Part shown: in pieces, positions 33,490-41,330 of the stretch
Layout of the letters: every line of letters starts with the position of its first letter
Position numbering within the stretch: the stretch's first letter is position 1
Origin: JAJECS01 sp965262745
Lineage (GTDB): Bacteria > Chloroflexota > UBA11872
Direction of reading: 5' to 3'
Assembly: GCA_965262745.1 (NCBI GenBank)
Contig: OZ253558.1
Coordinates: 3,162,001-3,226,000, forward strand
DNA length: 64,000 nt
The notes under the pieces: model-generated
The model's database searches: none
What the model was told of the DNA's origin: nothing
The model's input: the letters and a program-made list of their open reading frames with translations, nothing else
Made by a program: the position numbers and the translations under genes

Positions 33490-35484
33490 ATGAGCACTGC
33501 ACACCTACCGGAGCTGCCTTGGCAGGCGGCGGGCGCCGTCGATACCAGCCACAGCGCCCACGCGCGGCTCCGCCCCGTGCCGATTCATGCCGTCACGATG
33601 GGCGACGGCTTTTGGAAGCCGCGCATGGAGGGCAACCGCACGTCCGGCATCGCCGGCTTTCTGGCATGGCTGGATGAGGACGGGCAAGTAGCGCCGTTCC
33701 GCGCCTACGCGCACTTCGCGCGGACCGGCGACTCCTCGCGCATTGCGGCCGCGCTCGACACCCTGCGCGGCAACTACACGGGTCGGAACAGCCGTCGCAT
33801 GCGCCACACCTGGCGCGCGGCGGTGATGAAGGTGGTTGAGGCCTGCGCCTTCACCCTGCAATCCGTCGACGATCCTGACATCCGCGACCTCATGGACGAA
33901 TTAGTTACCGGCATCGTGGCCGCGCACGATAGCGAGGCGTTCTGGGGGGCGTACTACGGCGACAACTTCGAGCATTCGTATCAGCTCGCCACGCCGGGCC
34001 ACCTGATTCAAGCGGCCGTCGCCCACCACCGGGCCACCGGGCGGACGGATTTCCTCGACGTGGCCGTACGGGTCGCGGACGCGGTTGCGGCGAAGTTCGA
34101 GGGCCGCGCCTTCGCCGAGCATGCCTGCATCGAGATGGCGCTGGTGGAGTTGTGGCGGTCAACCGGCGAAGCGCGAATTCTCCGGCTCGCGGCGCACTTT
34201 GCGGCACTTCTCATGGAGCAACCACCGGTTATCGGCCCCGACGCCGGCGAGGGGCGCTGGCACCACTTCAACCGCCATGTCGTGCGGCAGACCTACCTGC
34301 CCGCCGGAGCGGCCGACCTACTGGCCGAGCAGGAGGATCAAGCGCTGCGGGATCAGCTGTTCGCTATTTGGGGCGACATGGTGCGCGGCAAGCTGCAAGT
34401 TACCGGGCACATCGCCGTGGATCACTGGATGCCCGAGCGCATCACGGCTGAGCCCTTCGCCCTCTCCGAGGGCGCACTCGGCAACGTGCTGGACCACATC
34501 AACCACGGCTTTGAACTCTGCGAAAGCATCGGCAACATCATGTGGGCCTGGCGCATGCTGATGCTCACGGCGGACGCCGCCTACGCCGACCAGCTGGAAC
34601 GGGCGCTGTACAACGGCCTGCTGCCGCACATCGGCCTCGACGACGAATCCTACTTCTACCTCTGCCCCATGGTGTCCGACGGCGACCATCCGTCCCGCAA
34701 CGGCTGGGGCAACCCGGCGACCGGCTGCTGCCCGGCCAACGCGGTGAGGTTTGTTCCGTCGCTGCCGTCCTACCTGTTCAGCACCTCACGGGACGCCGTG
34801 TGGGTGCATCTCTACGACGACTGCGGGATGGAGTGGCGCCTTCCCGATGGCTCGCCGATCGCCATGCAGGTTCGGACGAGGTACCCCTGGAGCGGCCGCG
34901 TCGAGTTGCAAATTGGCGTCCCCGCGTCCACCGACCTCACCGTGCATCTGCGCATTCCGGGCTGGTGCGATGACGCGCGCGCCGACGTAAACGGTGAGCG
35001 CGTCTCCGACCCGATCACCAGGGGCTCGTATCTCGCGCTGCGCCGCACCTGGAACGACGGCGACGTGATCACCCTCGATCTTCCGACGCCGGTCGTGGGA
35101 ATGGAGGCCGACCCGCGTGCTAGGGACTTTCAAGGATTGACGGCCATCATGCGCGGGCCGTTGCTCTACTGCTTTGAAGGCGTCGACAACGCCGCGACCG
35201 GAGTTCGTGATCTCAAGGTGGGACCGGGCTCGGCCATGCGGGCTTTCACACGCGAAGGCCAGCCGGAGGAGTTGTATCAACCGACCACGGCCCTGCCCGA
35301 GTTTCTGCCGGTCGACCAGCCGGATCTCCTGGGCGGAGTGACCGTGCTTCGGGGACCAGCGGAGGTTAGCGGCGCCCCGGCCGAGCTCACGGCCATTCCC
35401 TACTATGCGTGGGCCAACCGCGGCCCATCGCCAATGTCTCTTTGGATCGATCACGCCGCTGGCGAGGGCCGTTCGGAGACCTGA
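33490..35484 (+). CDS. GH127-family beta-L-arabinofuranosidase-type glycosidase (DUF1680)
   Basis: 664 residues, the usual length. VTMGDGFWKPRME is the family N-terminal signature. The zinc-thiolate active site of GH127 (one Glu and three Cys) is preserved as Glu342-x-Cys344 (FELCESIGN) and Cys413-Cys414 (ATGCCPANAVRF), where the second Cys of the pair region acts as nucleophile in characterised members. A C-terminal beta-sandwich follows. No signal peptide, so it works on imported oligosaccharides. It is likely co-transcribed with the propeller protein upstream. Actual sugar specificity may differ from L-arabinofuranose. Confidence 0.87.
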   Translation: MSTAHLPELPWQAAGAVDTSHSAHARLRPVPIHAVTMGDGFWKPRMEGNRTSGIAGFLAWLDEDGQVAPFRAYAHFARTGDSSRIAAALDTLRGNYTGRNSRRMRHTWRAAVMKVVEACAFTLQSVDDPDIRDLMDELVTGIVAAHDSEAFWGAYYGDNFEHSYQLATPGHLIQAAVAHHRATGRTDFLDVAVRVADAVAAKFEGRAFAEHACIEMALVELWRSTGEARILRLAAHFAALLMEQPPVIGPDAGEGRWHHFNRHVVRQTYLPAGAADLLAEQEDQALRDQLFAIWGDMVRGKLQVTGHIAVDHWMPERITAEPFALSEGALGNVLDHINHGFELCESIGNIMWAWRMLMLTADAAYADQLERALYNGLLPHIGLDDESYFYLCPMVSDGDHPSRNGWGNPATGCCPANAVRFVPSLPSYLFSTSRDAVWVHLYDDCGMEWRLPDGSPIAMQVRTRYPWSGRVELQIGVPASTDLTVHLRIPGWCDDARADVNGERVSDPITRGSYLALRRTWNDGDVITLDLPTPVVGMEADPRARDFQGLTAIMRGPLLYCFEGVDNAATGVRDLKVGPGSAMRAFTREGQPEELYQPTTALPEFLPVDQPDLLGGVTVLRGPAEVSGAPAELTAIPYYAWANRGPSPMSLWIDHAAGEGRSET

Positions 35485-35621
35485 GCCGCGACCGCGCCTC
35501 GGTCACGACGCGCCCCGCTGGCTCGGGAGCGGGTACCGCGCGGCGGCCAACCGGCGCCACTCAGGGTGCCGGTTATACTGCGATGATATGTCAAGACTGA
35601 TTGGGTGGTGAGGGCCAGGTC

Positions 35622-36563
35622 ATGCGATTCCGTATCACCTGTGTCGCCATGTTCCTCGTGCTCGCTCTTGCATCCGCTTGTGGAGATCGCGGCGGCAGCA
35701 CGGACCGTCTGCAAGTGGTCGCGACCGTCTACCCGCTGGGCTATTTCGCTGAGCGCATCGGCGGCGACCGGGTCGAGGTCAACGTGCTCGTCGGGCCTGG
35801 CATCGAGGCCCACGGATTCGAGCCCACCGTGTCCGACCTGCGTGCCCTCGGCGACGCCGATGTGATCGTGATGAACGGGATCGGGCTCGAGCCCTGGCTG
35901 AACGGGGCGATCGATGCTCTCGGCAACGAAGTTGAAGCCATTGTCGTGGAAGCGGCCGACCCATCGCGGGCCATGGAAGGGGAAGTCCATCGTCACGGCG
36001 AGGAAGAAGACGGGCACGGCGATGCCGAGGAGAGCGAGCTCGACCCGCATATGTGGCTGAACCCGACGCTGGCCGTGCGTCAAGTCGAGCGGATCCGCGA
36101 CGCCTTCGTTGCGACGGACGCGGCCAATGCTGACGCCTACCGGAAGGGGGCCAGCGAGTTGGTCGCCGAGCTGAACGCGTTGGACGAAGAGATTGCGGCG
36201 AGCCTGGGCAGCTGCCAGCACGAGCACTTTGTGACCTCGCACGCCGCCTACGGCTACCTGGCCGCGCAATATGGCCTCGAGCAGATCGCCGTTGCCGGGC
36301 TTTCCGCCGACGTGGCGCCTTCGCCGCAGCGGTTAGCTCAGGTGACCGACCGGGTGACCGAGTTGGGGCTGGGCCATGTCCTCGTTGAGCCGGTGCTGAG
36401 CGACCGCCTTGCCCAGACGATCGCCCGCGAAACGGGCATCCAGCTCCTCTCCATCCATTCCATTGGGAGCGTGACGGAGAACGAGCTCGACGCCCACGCC
36501 GACTACTTCGGCCTCATGGGCGACAATCTCGGCAGTCTGAGAATTGCCTTGGCGTGTGAATGA
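35622..36563 (+). CDS. znuA: zinc/manganese ABC transporter substrate-binding lipoprotein (ZnuA-like)
   Basis: 313 residues from ATG 35622. Signal peptide with lipobox ALASAC. Cluster A-1 metal-binding fold: metal His in EAHGFEPT, LDPHMWLNP and VTSHAAYGYLA, with the acidic ligand expected near the C-terminus. Between the first two lies the His/Asp/Glu-rich loop (HRHGEEEDGHGD, about residues 126-140) that is characteristic of zinc rather than manganese binders. It overlaps the ATPase gene by 4 bp (ATGA). A TATACT box lies 45 bp upstream (35574-35579) but no convincing -35 or Zur box was found. Confidence 0.9.
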   Translation: MRFRITCVAMFLVLALASACGDRGGSTDRLQVVATVYPLGYFAERIGGDRVEVNVLVGPGIEAHGFEPTVSDLRALGDADVIVMNGIGLEPWLNGAIDALGNEVEAIVVEAADPSRAMEGEVHRHGEEEDGHGDAEESELDPHMWLNPTLAVRQVERIRDAFVATDAANADAYRKGASELVAELNALDEEIAASLGSCQHEHFVTSHAAYGYLAAQYGLEQIAVAGLSADVAPSPQRLAQVTDRVTELGLGHVLVEPVLSDRLAQTIARETGIQLLSIHSIGSVTENELDAHADYFGLMGDNLGSLRIALACE

Positions 36564-37339
36564 CGTCCTTGCCGCCGCCGAAGCGACCCGTCATTGAATG
36601 GGATCGTGTGAGCTACGCCTATGGCGAAGCGGTGGCCGTGGAGGACGTATCGCTCAGCATTTACGCCGGGGAGTTGGCGGCCGTCTTGGGCCCGAACGGC
36701 AGCGGCAAGAGCACGCTGATTCGGCTGGCTCTCGGCCTCTTGCGCCCGACCTCGGGCGCGGTGCGGCTCTTCGGGCGCGATGCGGCGGACTTCGCCGACT
36801 GGGACCGCGTCGGCTACATGCCGCAGGTGGTCGCCGGAGTCTGGCGCGACTTCCCGGTCACCGTCGCGGAGACGGTGGCCCATGGGGCCTACCGCGGCAT
36901 TGCGCCATTCGCGTTGTTCCACCGCTCCGAGCGGCCCGAGGTCGTCGAGGCGCTTGAGGCGGTGGGCATGACCGGCTACATGCGCCGGCGTCTGTCCGAG
37001 CTTTCCGTCGGCCAGCAGCAGCGGGTGCTCCTGGCTCGCGCGCTGGTACGTCAGCCCGAGTTGATCGTCTTGGACGAACCCGCGGCCGGCGTCGACGTTT
37101 CCGGTGAAGAGCAGCTCTACGCCGTCCTGCGCGACCTCAACCGCGAGCGGAACATCACCATCGTGCTGGTGTCGCACGACATCGGGGCCATGTTGCGCGA
37201 GGCCAGCACCCTCGCCTGCATGAACCGCACCCTGGTCCGCCATGGCCCGCCCCACGAGCTCACCAGCGAGGGCATTGCCATGCTCTACGGCGTGCCCGTC
37301 GATGTGCTGGTCCACGACGCGCTCCACGAACACCGCTAG
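36560..37339 (+). CDS. znuC: zinc ABC transporter ATP-binding protein (ZnuC-like)
   Basis: 259 residues. Walker A GPNGSGKST, signature LSVGQQQRVLLAR, Walker B LIVLDEP and switch His in LVSHDIG are all intact. It energises import of zinc captured by the upstream lipoprotein, and its start overlaps that gene's stop (ATGA). The permease gene follows after 2 bp, so the three are one operon. Confidence 0.92.
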   Translation: MTSLPPPKRPVIEWDRVSYAYGEAVAVEDVSLSIYAGELAAVLGPNGSGKSTLIRLALGLLRPTSGAVRLFGRDAADFADWDRVGYMPQVVAGVWRDFPVTVAETVAHGAYRGIAPFALFHRSERPEVVEALEAVGMTGYMRRRLSELSVGQQQRVLLARALVRQPELIVLDEPAAGVDVSGEEQLYAVLRDLNRERNITIVLVSHDIGAMLREASTLACMNRTLVRHGPPHELTSEGIAMLYGVPVDVLVHDALHEHR

Positions 37340-37341
37340 CC

Positions 37342-38229
37342 GTGCCGTCGATTTTCTTGTACGAGTTCATGCTGCGGGCCCTCGCCGGCGGTGTGCTGGT
37401 GGGCATCCTGGCGCCCACGCTGGGTGTCTTCATCGTCCTGCGGCGATTCTCGCTGATCGCCGAGACGCTCGCGCACGTGGCGTTGATGGGCGTGGCGATC
37501 GGACTGGCAACCAACACCTTTCCGTCGGTGGTGGCCCTTGTGGCAGCGTCGCTGGGCGCGATTCTCGTCGAGCAGCTCCGCTCGCGCGGACGGCTGCCGG
37601 GCGATGTGGCCATGGCCGTGGTGTTGTACGGCGCGCTCGCCTTCGCCGTCGTCGTCATCGGCATCGCCGGGGGCTTCAACGTGGACCTCTTCTCATTCCT
37701 GTTCGGCTCGATCCTCAGCGTGTCCCCGCTCGATTTGTGGCTCCTCGCCGGACTCACGGTGACCGTTGTGGCGTTTGTCGCCGTTTTCTTCGTCGACCTG
37801 GCCCAAATCGCCTTTGACGACGACCTGGCGAAGGTGAACGGCGTGCCCACCGGCCTGCTCAATCTCGGGTTGGCGGTGCTGACCGGCGCGACCATCACCC
37901 TGTCGATGCGGGTCGTCGGCGTGCTGCTGGTGGGCGCGATGCTCGTGGTGCCGGTGATGGTGGGGTTGCGGATCGCGCGCGGCCTGCGGGCGGCCATGGC
38001 GACGGCCATCGTCGCTGGCGTCGTCAGCGCCATCGCCGGTTTGACGATCGCGTTCTACGTCGACGCCTCTGCCGGCGGGGCAACGGTGTTGACGGCGCTT
38101 GGCCTGCTGGCGCTGGCCAATCTCTGGGTCGGCCTGCGAAGGTGGCGGCGCACTGGGCGTGCGGCGGATCCCGCCTCAGGGATCGGGAACGAACCGCCGG
38201 GTCATCAACATCACCACCATCACCATTGA
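37342..38229 (+). CDS. znuB: zinc ABC transporter permease (ZnuB-like) with native C-terminal His tail
   Basis: 295 residues with a GTG start two bases after the ATPase stop. Seven or more membrane helices of the ABC-3 permease family (LGVFIVLRRFSLIAETLAHV is its N-terminal hallmark; MRVVGVLLVGAMLVVPVM is a conserved late segment). The last residues read PPGHQHHHHHH, a natural run of six His after another His two residues earlier, in the soluble C-terminal tail. It could chelate zinc on the cytoplasmic side, as a sensor or relay. Forms the channel of the zinc importer. Confidence 0.9.
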   Translation: MPSIFLYEFMLRALAGGVLVGILAPTLGVFIVLRRFSLIAETLAHVALMGVAIGLATNTFPSVVALVAASLGAILVEQLRSRGRLPGDVAMAVVLYGALAFAVVVIGIAGGFNVDLFSFLFGSILSVSPLDLWLLAGLTVTVVAFVAVFFVDLAQIAFDDDLAKVNGVPTGLLNLGLAVLTGATITLSMRVVGVLLVGAMLVVPVMVGLRIARGLRAAMATAIVAGVVSAIAGLTIAFYVDASAGGATVLTALGLLALANLWVGLRRWRRTGRAADPASGIGNEPPGHQHHHHHH

Positions 38230-38588
38230 ACGCCGGCATTTTGTTTCGGCGGCCGCCTGCGCGTGGATCCACCGCGATAGCCGTCCCGGCCCTCACTCAC
38301 CGGACCGTCGCTTAGTGACTGGCGCCTGGTTCTGCTGAATCCGCCGCGCCGCTTCGCCTGCGCGAGCGCGGCCAAGCAATTGGGCTAGACCGGCGGCGAT
38401 GCCGGACGCCCCTAACATCCTGAGTCCGCGCCGGTGCCACGCACGGGCGCCGGAGTCGGCAGTGCTTGACCGCTGCCCTCCGCGGCATTCCGGTCGCCAA
38501 TCGTTGGCGCAATTCAACCAGTTGTCGGCTGGCAACGCTGTCACACCGGGCACAAACCACTGCCAGGACGCCGTCCGCGGCTAGGTGC
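38230..38588. other. intergenic region between zinc import operon and CDF gene
   Basis: No gene is supported in these 359 bp between two convergent zinc genes. A short minus-strand open stretch contains VVCARCD, a lone CxxC, but lacks the rest of any metalloprotein. CGGCTAGGTGCCTAGCCG (38577-38594) is an inverted repeat over the CDF stop codon and may terminate transcription. Confidence 0.5.
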
Positions 38589-39686
38589 CTAGCCGCGGGC
38601 CCAATCTCGCGTGGCGGATTCCGCCTCGGCCATGGACCGCGCGAAGAGGTGGTCCACGTGGTGATTCTCCTCTGTACATTCCGCTGCCGAATGTTCGATC
38701 TGCAGCGTGACGTGGGTGAGGCCGAAGCCCTTCGCGATCTTGCGCAGCCGGCTGAGCAAATCGCCTGAATCTCCCGCGTACTCAGGGTCGACGAGCACGT
38801 GGGCGGTGAAGGCGTGGTAGCCCGAGGTGATGGTCCACGCGTGGACGTCATGCACCAGGGTCACGCCTTCCACATCCTCCATCTCGCTGCAGAGCCGGTA
38901 CATGTCCACGTTGTCGGGCGTCCCTTCCAGCAGCACCTTGAACACCCGCATGAACAGGTTCCAGGAACTCTTGAGGATCAGCAGGCCGACCACGACGCTC
39001 AGGATCGGGTCGGCGATCCACCACTCGAACGCGAGCACCAGGATGCCGGAGATGATCACGCCGACGGAGCCCAAGAGGTCCGCCAGCACGTGCTTATAGG
39101 CGCCTTCGACGTTCACGCTTTCTCCCGCGGCGCGGTGCAGCACAAAGGCCGCCACGATATTCACGATGAACCCCACCAGACCGACGCCGAAGAGCACGCC
39201 GCCTTCAACCTCGGGGGTTTCCCAGAACCGCTGATACGCCTCGAAGAAGATCCAGCCGGCGATGAGCCAGAGGGTGAGGGTGTTGAAGAGCGCGGCGAGA
39301 ACCTCGGTTCGGTGGTAGCCGAAGGTAGTGCCGGTAGTTGCCGAACGGCCCGACAGCCACATGGCGAACAGCGCCAGGCCGATGGCCGCGGAGTCCGTGA
39401 GCATGTGCCCGGCTTCCGCCAGCAGCGCCAAGCTGCCGGAGATCACCGAGCCGATGACCTCGACGAACATGAATCCGCCGATCAACGCCAGGGCGATGAT
39501 CAGGACGCGCTTGCTGGCTCCGCGCAGGTCATGGTGATGATCGTGTCCGTGATGGTCATGTCCGTGCCCATGGCCGTGGTCATGTCCATGATCGTGGTCA
39601 TGATGGGCGTGATCGTGGTCCTTGTGTTCGTGCCCATGCTCGTGGGAATGATCATGCCCATGCCCGTGGCGATGTTCGGATGTCAT
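38589..39686 (-). CDS. cation diffusion facilitator (CDF) zinc exporter with His-rich N-terminus
   Basis: 365 residues. The first ~52 residues are almost entirely His, Asp, Glu and Gly (for example HRHGHGHDHSHEHGHEH), a metal-chelating arm. Six helices follow; AEAGHMLTDSAAIGLA and HVLADLLGSVGVI contain the HxxxD pairs of the transport site, HD-HD type as in zinc-specific members (ZitB/CzcD). The C-terminal cytoplasmic domain has LVHDVHAWTI and FGLTHVTLQIEH. It exports zinc with the proton gradient. The gene converges with the zinc import operon, so uptake and efflux are clustered. Confidence 0.93.
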   Translation of the reverse strand: MTSEHRHGHGHDHSHEHGHEHKDHDHAHHDHDHGHDHGHGHGHDHHGHDHHHDLRGASKRVLIIALALIGGFMFVEVIGSVISGSLALLAEAGHMLTDSAAIGLALFAMWLSGRSATTGTTFGYHRTEVLAALFNTLTLWLIAGWIFFEAYQRFWETPEVEGGVLFGVGLVGFIVNIVAAFVLHRAAGESVNVEGAYKHVLADLLGSVGVIISGILVLAFEWWIADPILSVVVGLLILKSSWNLFMRVFKVLLEGTPDNVDMYRLCSEMEDVEGVTLVHDVHAWTITSGYHAFTAHVLVDPEYAGDSGDLLSRLRKIAKGFGLTHVTLQIEHSAAECTEENHHVDHLFARSMAEAESATRDWARG

Positions 39687-39849
39687 CGCGACGCCGCTCC
39701 CTCTATACGGAGATGGCGGCGCAGCCTATCACTGGGCCGCCTGAAATCCGCGTGTGCGTAGCTCAGCGGGCTCGACAATCGCCCGCCGGGCGACAGTCAG
39801 CTGGCCTGGGCGGCGTGGTGCAAAGGGCGTGAAGTGCTAGCGTGCGCGC

Positions 39850-41013
39850 ATGATCGATCTTGTCTTCGTTGACCCCGACGCCCCCGCCGCGGCGTGCGCC
39901 GCGGCGGGCGTCAGCAAGATTGCGCAGTATGCCCAAGGCGTGCTGGACAGCCACGCCTGGGTCAACTGCTCGCGTCCGCCGGACTCCGACCGGATCGAAT
40001 TCGGCGCGCCCGAGGCGGTTGGACCCAGCGCGGCGGCGCTGGAACGCGGCATCGCGGATGCGCATGCCGCCGGCGTTGAGATCCATGCCTACAGCATTCT
40101 CGGCCTCGCCGGCGTCTGGGGCGGATCGCGGCACCAATGTCCGCGGGCCATCGAGCCGGTTGGGCGGATCCCACAGTTCGCCGTCGAACACCCTGAATTC
40201 ATGTCCAAGGCCCGGGACGGCCGGAGTTGGCTCGATTGGGACGTCGGCGAGCAGGTGCTCGGATATGACGTGGGCTACTTGGGTCTGGCGCACCCCGACG
40301 TCCGGGCCTATGCCCGCAGCGAGCTTGTGGCCTTCGCCCGCGACTTTGGGGCCGACGGGGTTCAACTGGAGTTCCTGCCCGTGCTTGCGGCCGGCGAGAG
40401 CGTGTGGCCGCTGGGATACGACGCGCCGGCGCTTGCCGAGTACCGCCGGCGATTTGGCGTCGATCCGCGCTCGGTTCCCGCGGACGATCCCGCTTGGGCG
40501 CGGCTGCGGTCGGAATACGTGACGCAATTCCTGCGGGAGCTGCGCGGCGACCTTGATGCCTTGGGGCGGCCGGTGGGCGTCGCGATAGCCACTGAGGGTA
40601 TCTGGGCCAGACCCGACGAGGCCTACAAGCTCGGCCTTGACTGGCCGGCGTGGGTTGACGAGGGCCTCGTCGACGCGCTCTATCCGAGGTTCTTTGTGGT
40701 CGATCCGCACTATCCGCCGAGCGACCCGTCAAGCGAGACCGGCTACTGGCTGGCCGATATCGACCGAATCGAGCGCGAGGTGGCAACCGTGCGCGGCGTG
40801 GTTGGCAGTCGGTGTCGCGTATACGCCACGGCAATCGCCTCGAACGCGCCCGCGAATGAGCCTGTGCCAGCGCTCGTCGAGCGCATCGTCGCGGCGGCCC
40901 GGGCCATGGTCGCGTCGGGGTCCGACGGGTTTGGTATCTACACTGACGCGCGCGTCACCGGTGACGACGCCTTCTGGACCGGTCTCAGGCGCATCCACGA
41001 GGGCCGGCTCTAG
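39850..41013 (+). CDS. family 10 glycosyl hydrolase-like (GHL10) TIM-barrel protein
   Basis: 387 residues. AHAAGVEIHAYSILG, LGLAHPDVRAYARSELVAF, DFGADGVQLEFLPVLA and VDEGLVDALYPRFFVVDP follow the strand order of GHL10/DUF187-like barrels, where the DGVxLE strand holds the presumptive catalytic acid. There is no signal peptide. In other bacteria related proteins act on peptidoglycan or polysaccharide; here a cytoplasmic oligosaccharide role is more likely, next to a solute-binding protein gene. The family call is moderate and no activity can be deduced. Confidence 0.65.
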   Translation: MIDLVFVDPDAPAAACAAAGVSKIAQYAQGVLDSHAWVNCSRPPDSDRIEFGAPEAVGPSAAALERGIADAHAAGVEIHAYSILGLAGVWGGSRHQCPRAIEPVGRIPQFAVEHPEFMSKARDGRSWLDWDVGEQVLGYDVGYLGLAHPDVRAYARSELVAFARDFGADGVQLEFLPVLAAGESVWPLGYDAPALAEYRRRFGVDPRSVPADDPAWARLRSEYVTQFLRELRGDLDALGRPVGVAIATEGIWARPDEAYKLGLDWPAWVDEGLVDALYPRFFVVDPHYPPSDPSSETGYWLADIDRIEREVATVRGVVGSRCRVYATAIASNAPANEPVPALVERIVAAARAMVASGSDGFGIYTDARVTGDDAFWTGLRRIHEGRL

Positions 41014-41045
41014 CAGCCGGGCAGCGCGCTGCCGCCAGCCGAGTG

Positions 41046-41074
41046 TTGACGGGTTCGAGCTTTCTCGATAGGGT
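41046..41074 (+). promoter_or_regulatory. probable promoter of family-5 binding protein gene, copy 1
   Basis: TTGACG (41046-41051), 17 bp spacer, TAGGGT (41069-41074). The 256 bp between it and the ATG hold a 24 bp tandem duplication (41111-41134 and 41135-41158) and a GGAGGGAG ribosome site at 41317-41324. The same promoter sequence stands before the second copy at 43507-43535. The -10 is weak, so confidence is limited. Confidence 0.4.
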
Positions 41075-41110
41075 GCCTTGCGATACGCGTACCATGGGTG
41101 CGTAGGCGCA

Positions 41111-41158
41111 CGCGTGCCACGCGTGCGTCGATATCGCGTGCCACGCGTGCGTCGATAT
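41111..41158. repeat. 24 bp tandem direct repeat in the leader
   Basis: Two perfect, adjacent copies of a 24 bp unit that opens CGCGTGCCACGCGTGCG and closes TCGATAT. The leader of the second binding-protein gene has only one unit (43572-43595), the main difference between two otherwise nearly identical leaders. Confidence 0.85.
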
Positions 41159-41330
41159 AGTGATTCATCCAGTCGGGTTCTCGGGATCCGTGCCGAGGCG
41201 GCTGGCTGAAGGGAGGTCCACGGGGAGGGATAGTCATTGTGTCGCGGTCGGCACGGCCTTTGCTTTGCCCGGCCCGACGAGTGCCTGACTGGTAGACGGA
41301 TCCACCTTGCAGACTCTGGAGGGAGTGCAT

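Noticed and set aside
35551..35600. Zur box upstream of the zinc-binding protein gene
   Set aside because: The region contains TATACT and GATGATATG but no palindrome matching known Zur or Mur sites.
38445..38590. Possible Fur/Zur-like C-terminal remnant (VVCARCD) between the zinc operon and the CDF gene
   Set aside because: Only one CxxC is present, the surrounding residues do not follow the Fur dimerisation domain in any frame, and no second CxxC or His cluster follows.
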